A stretch of DNA of 64,000 nt from Cladocopium goreaui (lineage: Eukaryota; Sar; Dinophyceae; Suessiales; Symbiodiniaceae), in the NCBI GenBank assembly GCA_947184155.2, contig CAMXCT020001089.1, positions 1 to 64,000 on the forward strand, in the 5' to 3' direction. The notes under the pieces were generated by a model that saw nothing but the letters and a program-made list of their open reading frames with translations, ran no database searches and was not told the origin of the DNA. The position numbers and the translations under genes were made by a program. Shown here in pieces: positions 32,758 through 45,963 of this stretch (positions are counted from its first letter, which is position 1; every line of letters begins with the position of its first letter).

Positions 32758-33096
32758 TATGGTATTTCATGGGGATATAGTGAAATATTTATGGTCTATT
32801 CATGGAATGTTAGGGATTTACCCGGCCATGGTCCAGCTCACGGATTTGCCTCCAAAGTGGTGACATTTTCCACATGTTTAATTGCCAAAGGTGTTGCATA
32901 TTATTTACGGTATACAGGTCTGAATTATTGATGTTTTAAGTTAATTGCAACTGTGTGTATATATATATATAGACCAGTGCTTGTCATTATGGGTGGCTCA
33001 TGGGGGGTTTTACAATCGTATGCTTTTGAACATATCATAACATATCAGTTTTGGCAGAACTACAACATTGAGGAAAGTAGAGGAACAATGAGTGGA
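32758..33096. other. Gene-free stretch
   Basis: Nothing recognised; a short TA run at 32956-32972. Confidence 0.5.
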
Positions 33097-33209
33097 ACCA
33101 ACGGTGAAAAAAAAACACATACAAACACAAAACATGTGTGAATAGTTTCAGCCAAGAACACACTCAGAATCAAACAGTGCAATTGTAAATCATGTTTGTC
33201 ACCGTTGGT
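33097..33209. mobile_element. Short inverted-repeat element, family E
   Basis: ACCAACGGTG at the left and CACCGTTGGT at the right. Inside, GTTTCAGCCAAGAACA is echoed as GTTTCAGCCAAAAGGC near 33344, so part of it is repeated nearby. Confidence 0.55.
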
Positions 33210-34214
33210 CATGACATGATTTGTGAACATAATTGGCGCAACCAACGCTCATGCGAAAGGGGTTGAGTTAATTGTTTGACAACCGCATTGATTTCTACAA
33301 GTTTTATACATAGCTCAAGACATAATTATTTGGCTCGATGAAGAGTTTCAGCCAAAAGGCAAACGAAAATCAGACAGTGCCATCATTTTAGTCATGATGC
33401 GGTTGAACTAATTCCACAAAATGATTGGCACACGCCATGGACGCTTATTTTTTATGTTGTTGGGTTTGCCCAAATTATTTATACAGTAGTTCAGGGGTTG
33501 GTAAATGCCCTTTTGAATGGAGATTTGTTTCACATCACATCACGTGAAAAAATCTGATGGAGATGATATAGGACATATATTAGATGTGTGATGATTATAT
33601 AGGATTCAAGAATCACAGTTGATTGAAATGATTATACACCAATAGTTAATAGTTGGGTGATGTGAAAACATCGGAGGCTAATTCCGATTAAAATATACAA
33701 TTTTTTCTTGGGCAACTCTCACTACATCACCATAGAATCCTATGAAACATCCCATAATCCCATTAAACTGCCATTTGGACATCAGAACCCCCGAATTTTT
33801 CATCGGCGCTCAAGGCCGAGTTGCTGCTGGAAGAAAAGTCTGCCAGCCTCATCAAACGCTGTCAGGTGGATTGGAAGTTTTTTCAAGGGATGAGGTACTT
33901 AAAACCCATATAGCTGCACACACCCACACACACACTATATATATACATATATATGTATAATACATATACATCCCGGCGGGGTGACAACCGCGCTAGCAGT
34001 TGTTCAAGTTTTGGAATCAAATGTGCTTGGCGCCATAGCGCCGTCATCATTTCATGTTACAATTGCACCTTGAAAATCCCGGGGATTTTGAAGACACATT
34101 TTAACATCCTATTGTTTTTAACAGGGCACAGCTTCTTCAAGGCGCGACGTCGTTTTCCTCCTCATTTCTGCAATCGCTTGTGCAAACGTGGCCAGTGACT
34201 GACATCAAGTCTTT
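33210..34214. other. Gene-free stretch
   Basis: Nothing recognised beyond a TA/CA run at 33910-33965. Confidence 0.5.
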
Positions 34215-34680
34215 TTTATCACTGCAGCGTAGCATGGCATATCTGTAGAAGTGCATGAGAACGTACAGCAGTGAAGCATGGCGCATTTTCAGAAGTCAAT
34301 GAGAACGTACAGCAGCGTAGCATGGCGTATGTGTAGAAGTGCATGAGAACGTACAGCAGCGTAGCATGACGTATGTGCAGAAGTCCATAAAAACGTACAG
34401 CAGCGTAGCATGGCGTATGCGTAGAAGCGCATGAGAACGTACAGCAGCGTAGCATGGCGTATGTGCAGAAGTCCATGAGAACGTGCAGCAGTGTAGCATG
34501 GCGTATGTGCAGAAGTCCATGAGAACGTGCAGCAGTGTAGCATGGCGTATGTGCAGAAGTCCATAAGAACATATGTGTAGGAGTGCGTGAGAACGTACAG
34601 CAGCGTAGCATGGCGCATGTGTAGAAGTCCATGAGAACGTACAGCAGCGTAGCATGGCGTATGTGTTGTAGTCCGGAAGA
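34215..34680. repeat. 44-bp tandem array
   Basis: About 11 units, with AGCATGG at 34231, 34275, 34319, 34363, 34407, 34451, 34495, 34539, 34607 and 34651; spacing is 44 bp except for one 68-bp step. Unit words: GAACGTACAGCAGCGTAGC and ATGGCGTATGTGTAGAAGTC. Because 44 is not a multiple of three, the long open frames on the minus strand are repeat artefacts. Confidence 0.92.
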
Positions 34681-36639
34681 ACGTTATTAGCCCACCCCCC
34701 CACCCCACAACTTTAACTGTCTTCATAAAATGTACACAACTACACGCGCACGCGCGGTTTTCACCCCGCTAGCATATACATGTACACATCATTATGCACA
34801 GATATATTTAATTATATATATATATTATATAACATAATTAGGTATAATTATGTACGTGTGATAATTGAATATAACTAAGATAATTATATGTATCTGTATA
34901 TATAATATATATTTGCATAACATGTACATATACATAAACACCATGCCCCCAGATTGGCCAACCAACTACCGTTGCAACGATGGAGGTGTGGCACTATATC
35001 CCATGACATCTGCGAAAAATAACTGCAAGATGCACTGGATTCTTTGCTGAATATGAAGTGTATGCAGTAATGTGGTAAATTCAATTATAAACCAGCCCCA
35101 ATATCACCACAAATGGGCAGTATAAACTAGTATAAACCATCCCCAGTCATGGTAGATTTGTTATGTATTGGATTTACGAGATTATACACCACAAAAAAAT
35201 CATACTATATCATACTATACTATATGCGGTGGCATGCCGCTAATCATTGATCCTGACTTCCTGAAGCTGTGGAGGCAGAGGGGCGCTACTTTCCCGAGTT
35301 CTTGTTGGACTTCAAATTGACGGGGACCTTAGAGGGATCGGACCATGTCACAATTTCCCAGCAATGTCCGGAGCGATGAAAAATGATGAAAATGGAGGTC
35401 CTGGATTTTTTTTCCAGATATGTTTTGATTAAAGCGAAAAAATCGTTATTTTTCACAAGACATGGTGGATCAAAAAGATTGGATGAAACCCCTAGAAGGT
35501 GATGAAGAAGCAATGGCTTTGCCATCCAGCACGCACAACATGATTAGAGTTCAGGAACATTGTCATTGTCTGATTTGTATGTCATTGATTGTTTGTTCGT
35601 TAGTTCGTTCAATTTCTCTGGATCGATGTCACTTCGCATCTTTACTGCATCACCTCAGCCACGCATGTTGAGACGGAGATGATGTTCTTTCATGTTGAAA
35701 AAATGATCACTGAACATAATTGCATCCTGCATCCTATATTGTTTTTTTTCTAAAATGTTTTTGTTTTTTCCATCCCTTTGACTGGGTGTAGTTTTGATGC
35801 TTGGGCCCTCTGTTTGTTTTGTGGCAATGGTAGGGGGGAAAGCGCGACCTTGCCTGATCCTGACTTGAATGATGTTGCCTGATGCTTCCAGCCCCCAAAG
35901 CTGCTGGCTGCTTTCCAAATCTTCCAATCTTTCCAGCTTCCGACCACTCTTCGTTACACTTCAAGATTGGATTCGAACCTGCGTTTGCCGCATGAATTGG
36001 ATGATGGTGGTGGATGGTGGTGGATGGTGGTGGTGCAAAACAGTTTCAACCAAGGCTTTGCATGCCCGAAGGCTTTGAGAGTAAGAGCCTCAGCATGGTG
36101 ATGTTATCGGAGTCTTCGGCGACGACGATGGTCACTCCGGTAATTCATGGGTTTTTTCAGCATGCAATTGAGCAAAACCAAGAAAAACATCAACGTGTTC
36201 TGACTTCTGTGGAACGAAAGTCTCATTTCATGCACACTCCATCATCAAAGGAGACATCACGCCTGTGAACTAGTGCATGGTCACTGCCACATGTAAAATC
36301 AGTGCGCTTCACGTGAGGCACGTGCTACGTCAATGCACAGCACATGTACTCGCAAGTGTGAAAGTCGTTGCGTGTTCAATATTTTGGCTTTGTAACTTGC
36401 TGCTTTGCATTTTGGGGAAGTCGTTGCGAAACCGGTGTCCCATGGAGTTCTGCGTTCAAAAACAGAACTACAGTTGAACATGTTAGTCGCATCGATTTCC
36501 TTCAAATGTCTCCGTACCTTTAGGAAACGTATTTGGGAAGGGTCACATCGATTCATCTATTCAATTAGGTGCAATTCGTGGGTGCTTTGCCGACTCTTGT
36601 TGTACAGATGATGTCTTGTATGCTTGTTTCTACCGCAGC
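34681..36639. other. Gene-free stretch
   Basis: TA-rich 34800-34940, a GATGGTGGTGGATGGTGG repeat near 36002-36030. No gene recognised. Confidence 0.5.
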
Positions 36640-36960
36640 ATGCTCTCCGCCTTTGTCTCTCTTTCTCTCAGCCGATCTGCTGCCGCTTCTGCTGCTGCAG
36701 TGCTGCTACTGGCTTGCTGTAAATCTGCTGCTCAAGAGCTGCTGAACGCCGTCTAGGCTGCTGCTACTGTAGATTGGGATGCCAAACTGTTGCCCAGTTG
36801 CTGCCAAACTGCTGCTAGACTGCTTCCCAACTGCTGCTTCACTCCTACTTCCAGTCCTGCCAATCTGCTGCTAGCTTGCTGCTAGACAACTAGGCTTCTT
36901 CCCTGCCGCTCCACTGCTGCTCCAGTGTACTTCTGCTAGATTGCTTCTCAGCTGCTGGTG
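36640..36960. repeat. Imperfect CTG-rich tract
   Basis: About 300 bp of GCTGCTG, CTGCTGC and CTGCTAG words with changing spacers (for example AACTGCTGC, CTTGCTGC). Open frames are interrupted, so it is not an obvious coding repeat. Confidence 0.7.
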
Positions 36961-36999
36961 GGTTGGTTATATCTCCATTGTATCCCGACTATATTCCAC

Positions 37000-37097
37000 C
37001 TGGTTGGTGGTTTGGAACATTTTTTATTTTTCCATACATTGGGAATAGTGACCCCAACTGACTAATATTTTTCAGAGGGGTTGAAACCACCAACCAG
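37000..37097. mobile_element. MITE family A
   Basis: CTGGTTGGTGGTTTGGAACA left, CCACCAACCAG right; core AACTGACTAATATTTTTCAG. Confidence 0.92.
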
Positions 37098-37673
37098 CCA
37101 CTATATTCCAAATTATTTACCCATTATGTACCCAACAAATAATAATAACCAGAGGGTACCCCTCTGCATCCCAGTTCGTCCAAGTTCTCCTCGTACATTT
37201 TGCCCAGGTGAACTCAGTGATTCCAAGGCGAGAGAAGCTGTCCTGGGTCCATGATTCGTACATCAACTGTCAAGGTCACAATGAATTCTCTAGATAATAA
37301 TACATGAATATATATATATATATATATTGATTATGTATGATTGCAACCATGATGACTGCTAGAATTGCATTAATATAACTATCTAGTTATATATATATAT
37401 ATATGACCATTTGCCAAACATAGTTGACAGAAGTTTTGTACTAGTTGTTGATAATTAGTGTGGACCTAGTTGTTTTTCCTCTTGTTATGAGGCGGCACGC
37501 AACTAAATTCACCAATTCTGCAAGGCAGCGCTAGCAAACCCGCTAGGTTTGCGCTAGATTTTTTTCACACCCATGTTCACGGATATTTTTTTGTGCTCCT
37601 GTCTGCTTGTTATTTCAACATGAAGAAAAGTCAAGATGTAACACTTAGCTCCTTAAATCATGAGGTTTCAAAG
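37098..37673. other. Gene-free stretch
   Basis: TA runs at 37308-37328 and 37388-37405. A cluster of GCTAG words (CGCTAGC, CCGCTAGG, GCGCTAG) at 37528-37560 recurs at 38240-38272. Confidence 0.5.
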
Positions 37674-38126
37674 ACCCCCCCTAAGTACCCCCCCCAACAG
37701 TTACCTATTCACAGCTTATTTCTGGAATTGAGCTCCTGGAGGAAATAATGTGGGAATATGGTGAAAATAACCCATGCGGAAATATACCCAACATAGTTCA
37801 TCTGGAAAAGAAATAAGGGGTGAGCAGCGCATGCGAATGGAGTTCAGGGGGTGTGTCAATCAATCAATTATTCCAATCTATCAGGGCATACCCAAAGAAA
37901 TTTTGCCATTTCTGGTTATTTCCCAACATTACCAATACATTACCTCTTGTCTTGTGATGCTCTGAAAATAAGCAGTGAATAAAGGGTGAATAATAATTTT
38001 TCCTTATTCCTGCCTTATTCCCAGCTTATTTTAAGATTTCCTTATTAGCGCGTTGTTAAGGCCTTAATAAAGCCTTAATAAGGTCTTATTTTTAATGGTG
38101 GGGGGGGTACTTAGGGTGGGGGGCCC
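37674..38126. mobile_element. Foldback element with C-run/G-run ends
   Basis: The left end CCCCCCCTAAGTACCCCCCC and right end GGGGGGGTACTTAGGGTGGG are inverted complements with one extra base. The inside holds several CTTATT words (TTATTCCTGCCTTATTCCC). About 450 bp, no ORF. Confidence 0.65.
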
Positions 38127-39011
38127 TAGCAATCTTATGATTAAACCCAAGGATGTCTCAGTGAATTTCTGTGCTACTCAACAATTTTCCTATATTTTTG
38201 AGGTTGCGGCTCAAGTTTGCGAATTGTGCGTAATTTTACCCGCTAGATCCCCGCTAGCAATGCGCTAGCAAAAGTTTCAAAAAACGGCTTTGGTTGACCC
38301 GTGACCCAGTCGCCACCAAAGAACTTATTATAGTTTATCCTGTCTGTTTGACAAAGCAACAGTGACAGCACTAACAACTAGCAGCGGCCTCCACCTTTGC
38401 TGTCATCTTTGCTGAGTCGATCTTGTGCCCCCTGAGCAAAAGCCTGCTAAAAAAAGCCTCCAGCCTTTTTTCATAGAATTGGATGATGGGAAAATCTACA
38501 GGAAAACCATGGAAAACCCTATTAATTTGATCGTAAAAATGCTATGGTTTCCTCTGGATTTTCCCGACTAAACCAATTACCATGGATTTTTGCCATGGTC
38601 AACCAATCGCAGCCATAAACCAATCCATTTCGAAGTCACTTCGTCAGACGGGGGATGACCAGTTCAATGGCCAGTTTTCGTCTCTCCAGAAATCGTTTCT
38701 GAATTCGTTTCAGTCAGAGATAGAGTCATAATAACTTCAGTAACGATATCTCAGTTAAATTACTCTATCTCTGATTGAAACCATATATATCTGGCATCAC
38801 TCCAGAAATCTCAGTTAAATCACTTGGACTTCGAATATCTCCAGTCAGTTGATGCCATTTTTTTGGTGCAAAAAAGGCCACATATCTATCTCTGTAAACC
38901 AACCACCAACAAAACCGCTAGGAGATCCCACGGAGACATCGCTCCTGTTCAAGTTGGCTGGGGCCAAAGCGAGCTGTCATCAAACATGGCTATGATAGGG
39001 ATATTAATTTG
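38127..39011. other. Gene-free stretch with one hairpin
   Basis: No gene recognised. Contains the hairpin at 38707-38781. Confidence 0.5.
38707..38781. repeat. Hairpin with 20-bp arms
   Basis: GTTTCAGTCAGAGATAGAGT and ACTCTATCTCTGATTGAAAC are inverted complements with one mismatch, separated by 35 bp. A tiny MITE or remnant. Confidence 0.75.
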
Positions 39012-39127
39012 CTGCTTGGTGGTTTCAAACATGGCTGGATTATTTTCCATAACATATGGGATGTCATCCTTCCCATTGTCATTGACGAACTCATATGTTT
39101 CAACATGGTTATTGCACCACCAAGCAG
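39012..39127. mobile_element. MITE family A variant with co-changed ends
   Basis: Ends are CTGCTTGGTGG and CCACCAAGCAG instead of CTGGTTGGTGG and CCACCAACCAG: the same base differs in both TIRs, so complementarity is kept. Internal sequence is family A. Confidence 0.85.
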
Positions 39128-39582
39128 TTTGTGATGATCCTCAAGAATCCAGGGACAATCCATTCATTATTGAATGACATTTAATATATAATGAGTGCAT
39201 AATGCATGAAAAACCATCATCATCATCATCATCATCTTCATCATCGTAGCCATAAGGTGTTTTCCAGCCTAAGCCATTTAGCCAAGGTTTGATGACACCA
39301 GAGGCTATTCACTAAAAAAATGGAAAACAACTAGAATCTGAAGCAAAACTGATGGTTGTCTAGAGCAACTGGTTTTATGGGGATGATGAATGAACTGGGA
39401 ATCCGTATCAAACAAACACATCGGAAGGGATGATGAAATATATCGGGAAGTGCTCAAATGATGGGTACCATAAAGAAACTACACGAAGATTGTGTACTTT
39501 AGGTGCTCATAGGTTGTGGTGAATTTTCAGAGGCATCACTTGAGACTCCAACATGGTAATCCAAGTATTCATGGTCAACGTG
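39128..39582. other. Gene-free stretch
   Basis: A CATCATCATCATC run at 39214-39246; nothing else recognised. Confidence 0.5.
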
Positions 39583-39680
39583 TACCCTCTGGTCATCAAA
39601 TATGGCTGGGAAATCCCCGTGGCGTCATAGAGATTAGTTGGCTGGGAACATCGAACTAAACGTTTGATGACCTGAGGGTA
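39583..39680. mobile_element. Short TIR element related to family B
   Basis: TACCCTCTGGTCATCAAA left, TTTGATGACCTGAGGGTA right. Confidence 0.75.
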
Positions 39681-40254
39681 GACTTGAAGGCTTGCAATTC
39701 TTATGACATCACAAGGTGGTGCCCCAGGTACCCAGTTCGGAATCCCTAAGTTGGTGAACATAACTCCAATATCTAGGGTCTATGGTAGATATATCTAACT
39801 AGTTACTATGGTCTATAAACCAACTTATAACTGGGAGGGCACTACCTTGCACGTGTTCCCATGTTTTTCCCATGTTTTTCCCCAGATTGTCACACGTTGC
39901 ATCACATCTGTGGCGGATTTCCATCCTGATTTACCCAAATGGCCATGAAGAAAGAGCATGATGACATCATGATTATCCAAACACATTTTTAATAGACTAT
40001 TATATATAACTTCCAATGGACAACTTGATGGTATAGTTCATAGTTCATAGTGATAATCACTATTAAATGCACCTTGGTATATATAATCACTATGGTTCAC
40101 CCAGAAAAAATCGGAGGCCCCGAAACCATGTGGATTCCGCCTCGATCCAACGCGTTAAAAATTTCGAGATGCCTCGAGGTGCTGTGTGCACATCCAGGAG
40201 GATGAGCAAAAATGGTGGGCATCCCAGATGTCTCCAAGGTGCATTTCATAGGGA
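39681..40254. other. Gene-free stretch with a family C fragment
   Basis: GGTGGTGCCCCAG at 39715 and AACTGGGAGGGCAC near 39830 resemble the ends of the element at 41929-42052. No gene. Confidence 0.5.
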
Positions 40255-40345
40255 TTAATAGTGATTAATAGTGATTAACAGTGATTAATAGTGATTAACA
40301 GTGATTAATAGTGATTAATAGTGATTAATAGTGATTAATAATGGC
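40255..40345. repeat. 11-bp tandem repeat AGTGATTAATA/C
   Basis: Eight or so units GTGATTAATA or GTGATTAACA. It has the same length and a similar ATTAATRGT word to the large 11-bp minisatellite but is a separate small array. Confidence 0.85.
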
Positions 40346-40655
40346 CAATAATAGCCAATAATGGTTCATGATGGCTAATAATCCATATGGAGGTTTCCGA
40401 AGTCGTTAGGGGTACCCGAATAGCTGGATGGCTTCATGGAAAATCATGGAAAAACCTATGAAACAATATGGATGATTGAACCGGGAACCGCCCTATTTTA
40501 GGAACCCTTTTTGGGTCTTCGTTGAATCCCATATGAACCACGATTTTCCGGCCACGCTGGAAGCCCCGTTTCTGATGCAGGCGAGAGGCAAGAAGGAAGT
40601 GTATAGAAGCAGAACACTGGTGGGCAGCATGTGTAAGCTTCGGCGTATATATATA

Positions 40656-40764
40656 CTGGTTGGTGGTTTGGAACATTTTTTATTTTTCCATATATTGGGA
40701 ATAATGATCCCAACTGACTAATATATCTAACATTTTTCAGAGGGGTGGCTCAACTACCAACCAG
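40656..40764. mobile_element. MITE family A
   Basis: CTGGTTGGTGGTTTGGAACA left, CTACCAACCAG right. Confidence 0.92.
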
Positions 40765-41340
40765 ATAAGCCTTTGAGCAAGCTGATCACGGCAACGCTTT
40801 TTTTTCACGTGCCATTTTCCCAAACCAAAATGCTGATCCGCGGCCATGCACCATGATGGCAGGTCACAGTTTCTCACACTTTTGTTGGTCGTCTTGCGGC
40901 GTTTTTAGTTTTGGGTCCCAAACATATAAATCTGGCTGGTTTGCTCCTTTGATGCGGAAACTGTAGGTTCCAAAAAGAACACCACATCTTCATTGAAAAG
41001 TTCTACCTGTCTTGGACACCAGATTCACAAGAATCATAGCCCCCTCCGACCTCACAACATTGTCCTTTTCGAACTTGTTTTCCCATCACTACTCCTTCTA
41101 CTTGGTCTTTGGAACCACAATTCCTGAACATAACTGCAAATTATCATTCTTAGTCAGAAATTCCAAAATTATTGCAATTCTGATGGGAGGTTTCCTGATT
41201 CTTAGTCAACATATCATTCCAATCAGAACCCTCCCATATTTTGCCTACCATGTTTTTCACAGATTCCCTACGGCCTCCCTTTGGATCCCAACAGGTCAAG
41301 AAAAAGGCTTCCGCACGGTTTACCACAGCTCTGAGACAAA
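40765..41340. other. Gene-free stretch
   Basis: An open frame from 41012 reaches about 157 codons, but its end is TA microsatellite and no domain is recognisable. I do not call it a gene. Confidence 0.5.
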
Positions 41341-41810
41341 AACAATGTATATATATATATTAATACATATATATAGAATTATATTAGTATACAAATATAT
41401 ATATATATATAATACTATATATTATATATATTATGTAAATGGCGTATGGTACCACAAATCTGTGGAGATTGGCTGTTTCAAATAGGGCAAAAAAACTCAA
41501 CAAATCCCAAGAGAACAGCAGAGAGGCAGGCCGTGTTCAGATCTCATTGCAAGAAGATGATGTTTCCAAATAGGATGCCCAAGAGTCTAGGCTTCAAGGT
41601 TCTGCAGAGATTTCTCTTTATATATACGTATATACTATATATATAATATATAATACATTTTATATTCTATATCATATATCATATATATATATATTGTAAT
41701 ATTCTATTATATACTATATATATATATCATATATCATATATAATATATCATATATTATATATTCTGGATTATATATATATATTATCATATATCATATATA
41801 TATATGTCTG
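41341..41810. repeat. AT microsatellite blocks
   Basis: TATATA runs at 41346-41435 and 41620-41805 flanking about 170 bp of mixed sequence. Confidence 0.9.
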
Positions 41811-41928
41811 ATTTTCCATACTTTTCCTGCAACATTCGGATGATGATCCCACACCACGACTCCGAAAAAACAACAACAACATGGATTTTAGACATGTTGT
41901 GAAACAAGGCCCCTTTTGTTCCTACAGG

Positions 41929-42052
41929 GTGGTGCCCCAGTTCGTTAGCCAAGTCGGTTTATAAGTCCAATAACTGTAACTATGGTTTATAGATGATATA
42001 TCGAACTAGTTAATGGGATTATTAGCCATTTATAACTGGGGGGGCACAACCT
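41929..42052. mobile_element. Short inverted-repeat element, family C
   Basis: Left GGTGGTGCCCCAGTTCG and right CTGGGGGGGCACAACC are inverted complements with mismatches. Inside are GGTTTATAAG and CCATTTATAAC. Confidence 0.65.
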
Positions 42053-42461
42053 GGTATCAAATTCCCGATGTCTGAGGCCTATGGTGCACTTGCCCTACTT
42101 CTGGTCTCAGAAAGCCATCCACACCTTGGAGCCTCCAGAGGCGCCCCTTGACGAATGACTCGAAGACAAAAGAGTGTCAGGGCTTATGTTTTTTCTGTTT
42201 GAGAAAGTGCATGTTCTGTTTGTTTTTTTTAATAGTATGATTTACCATTATTCATTCCGGATTTGCCATGATTTACCATTAAATTTACCATGACCTAGGA
42301 TTTACCATATCTTTAGCTATAGTTGGCCATGTTTTTTCCAGGAAGATCACCGTGAAAGCATGTCGCTTTAGATACTGACCGCTCTCCGAGCCTGACCACT
42401 GGGATGGTTTTCATGGCGGAGTTGTCCCAAAAGATGTGAGGAATAGCATGGAAATTGCATG

Positions 42462-42573
42462 TACCCTCTGGCTATTTAACATAGCCATGGGAAATGGCCC
42501 ATTTATAGATGGTTTACCTATTAAAGGTTGTGATTTTCCATGGCTATGTTAAATAACAAGATGGTATATACGA
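42462..42573. mobile_element. Short TIR element, family B
   Basis: TACCCTCTGGCTATTTAACA left, GCTATGTTAAATAACAAGAT right; inside GGTTTACCTATTAAAGG and GTGATTTTCCATGG. Confidence 0.8.
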
Positions 42574-45500
42574 GTTGTAACAGACGTTGGTACTTTGGGC
42601 CATTTCCCGACATTGGAACATGTTGGGAACATCTCGTTGGGACAAACATCATCAACCCCGGCGCAGTTCACCTGCATTCCATGGGTTGAAAAATGGTTCT
42701 TCAAGAAATCGTGATGCCACTCCGAAAAAAATTCTCTCCAACACATTCCCCAGATGTCTGGTACATTTCCTAGAATACCACCAACCAAAAACGCCGCAAG
42801 CGGAAAATATTAGTGTTCTGGAGGTGTATTAGCTGGAAGTGGCTTATCAAAGGTAGATGCTGTCTGATGGGAAACGGTCAGGGTCAGAAACACCGACAAC
42901 CAGAGTGATTAAAATGAGTCAATTTCTACCCAAGAGCCTCAGATTTTTTTGAATCCAGATACATCATATAGCACTTTATACTACAGTAGAGCCTACATCA
43001 ATTTATTGATGGATATTTCAGATATTTCCGATGAATGATGATATCTTTTAATATCTTATTGCATCCAATTTCACCCTCAGATCCAGTCTGATCCAATTTC
43101 AGGGCCATTTGCTGAAGTTGGACCCTGGGTGGCGTAATTGGCGCCCTCGCATGCCCTTGAGCCAGGGAAACCTAGAGTGTTTTTCGCCCACTTCTCCAGA
43201 AATGGGCGGATGGCCACCCAAAATGGTCAAACATAGGACAACTGTGGGGGGAAACTGGTGTTCTCATTTAATAAACTTGAACGCATTCTTGGAATTCTTG
43301 GAGACCACTGTTTCTGGAGAAAATGGGGTGTTTTTTCTTCATCTCTCCAAGATGGGAGAGACCATATGGATTATGGGGTAGAACCATATATGCGACAATA
43401 CCTCATATTGGGACCGCTGACGGGATTATGACATTATGGGGCTTCAATTTTTATCGGCCACATCTGTCAAGTACCTTTTGCTCGGCCAAACATCGATGGA
43501 AACCATGAACCATGAACTCCTGTAGGGGATTTGATGTGATTTAGTAAGGCGCTATTTCGCAAGATACCTGGAAGGAGTTAGCGGAACAAATTCCTAAGGT
43601 AGATGTGAAATACAACCTTTACTCGTGAAATTCCATGTCTACTCATGAAATGCCATTTGGAGCCTGAATCTTAGAATTCCTCAACACAACGGTCAATTTG
43701 CAGCGTCAGGCCGATTGTCACCGCAAATTTCGGGCCTCCTACGGTCCTACTACCGAATTGGTCAAGAAGTAGATTTTCTGGTAAAACATCATGCTTGATG
43801 ACCTGCTGAAGGCAAACATAGTAATAATATGTAATAATTATTTCAGCAAATAGCATGTCAAACATGCTTGGGACAGGTATTGGACCGGGATACATAAAGC
43901 CCAATCACTGAACATCAACAACCAATGGAATGAAACAGTGGGCAGGGAATCACTGTGGTGTTCCAAGCCTTTCCAAAGGGTTGCTGGTTTCATGGTATTT
44001 CATGTTGTTGCTACAATATGTTTGACTGGAAGACACATGTATATCTTCGCATTGATTTTTACTTTCTTCCCGTATCCTGCCAACCAGCGCACATTTCGCA
44101 TCCATCCATAGACCCCTACACATGGCAATGGCGCAAAAAGACAATGCCCCACAGATCCCCAAAGTGGATCTGCAGCTGATGTGGCCAAACATTATGGACA
44201 ATTATGGATCATTATGGCCGGAAGGCAAATCAATCCGAATCAGCTAAAGAATTTTGGATATTTTTGGATGAAGCTTCAGTAAGCATCCCCTCTTTTTTTG
44301 GAACAGCTAAGTGGATCAGCGGATGCGGCGACTTTTCGGCTCAGCCGGATGCGCCAATTTGGAGGGCGCCCCCAAAACGCCACGCCCCACCGGAGAGGTG
44401 GACACTGTGCTCCTGGTGGGGTACCTATGTAATTATCATGGGGGATTTTTCATGCAGAGTTAAATAAATAAATGGATACACACACACATATACATATATA
44501 TATATATAATATTATATATAATGATAGACATAGATTATATATTATATAGAATTCAATCTTGTAATGTGATTTTTGAGGTGCCCAGTAGCTGCTATAGCTT
44601 TCTTTCAGTCAAAACTCGGTCGTGGACCCCATGGCCCTGGCAATGAAACGTCGGGAAAATCCACCATGAATCGTTTGATGTTTTTTTTTCGCCATGTTTG
44701 ATCACCGGAACCAGTTGCGCTGAGTGGTCAGACTCCACCTGCTCCAGAAACACAGATTTCTACGATTTCTTGCTTCGTTCCTGATACGGTCTGAAGAAAG
44801 TCACCATGGTGGCTTCCGAAAAAATGGGGGTACTCCGAAATGGATGGTTTGTGATGGAATATCCATCTATAAATGGATGATGAACAGGGGTATCCCTGTG
44901 ACTTAGGAAGCCGAAAATCCAGTGGTTTGGAGGGAAACTGTGCAGCCTATGGCAGGGAATGCTCACATTTGAGGGGCTGGTCCAAGACATCATCCAAAGG
45001 AGAGGAAAGCTTGGCAGCAAGGAGCTGGAAGATGGGGAAACAAAACAGGAGGGAACTATGAATGGGAATAAAAAAGGATCCTAAAACGGAGGTACTGTAC
45101 CATATAAGACCATATTTTGAGGGGATATTCCCTGAAATTAAAACCTTATATAGGCCTTATATACAGTAGATAAGTTTAGGTTCCTGAAATGGCCATTGAA
45201 ACTATGCAAAGAGAAAAAGGGTAAAAACTGATGAAGAGTATGAGGATTTCATGGACATTGGATGAAGCAATGGGTCAGAGCCAAGAAACATAGCTTAAAT
45301 GTAGAATCTTGATGAATCTTAGGGATCTACATTATCTACACATGGCTTAAGTGGTTGTTGGATATGATCCTTGCAGGGCGAGGAATTCTGGGCCTGGATG
45401 CGACTGTCAAACACGGGGCAGTGCAAGGGAGACCGATGGGAGCTTCAGGTTCCAGGAAAATTGCCACCAGTTTTTCTCTCATCTTCGTGACCGCGCGGAA

Positions 45501-45963
45501 TCATGACCCAAACTGATCTGAACAATCTGAACATTTCGCAACCCCTTCAGAAAGGGATTTTTGTCCAGTTAGAAGCCGCAAAAAGTTGGTCATCTTTATT
45601 GATTTCTGCAACAATAAAGATCAATAGAGGTCACCATATATGGTATCTCTGGTTTTCACTAAAGATCAAAAGAGGTCACCATAATTATTGATGGTACATA
45701 CCCCAAAATCCCCCCAAATCCCTACATCCCCTTGCCCCAGGAAGGAGCTGATTCGGCACAAGACTACCAAGAGGCACTTTTTCAGGGTAGCAATCGTTTG
45801 AGCCGTGGCGAGACATTTTTCCCTCCGTTGGTCGATGATGTTGGGGATTCTACTCACCATTTTTGATGTTGGGGAATTGTCACAATCCATCAGGGGTTTA
45901 TCAAAATCGCAACGACACAGAGAATGTCCAAGCCATGGTGGCTATGGTGGCAAACATTTGGTG
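42574..45963. other. Gene-free stretch
   Basis: No gene recognised over 3.4 kb. It holds a family D phrase (GGATGATGAACAGGGG at 44875) and a TA run at 44490-44545. Confidence 0.5.

Noticed and set aside
34219..34726. Three overlapping minus-strand ORFs of about 135-145 codons
   Set aside because: They are the three registers of the 44-bp tandem array.
35950..36000. tRNA-like GGTTCGAATCC on the minus strand
   Set aside because: The T-arm stem does not close (CCAAT follows instead of a partner for GCAGG), and no acceptor or anticodon arm is visible.
41012..41485. 157-codon ORF as a host gene
   Set aside because: Its second half is TA microsatellite translated as Tyr/Ile runs.
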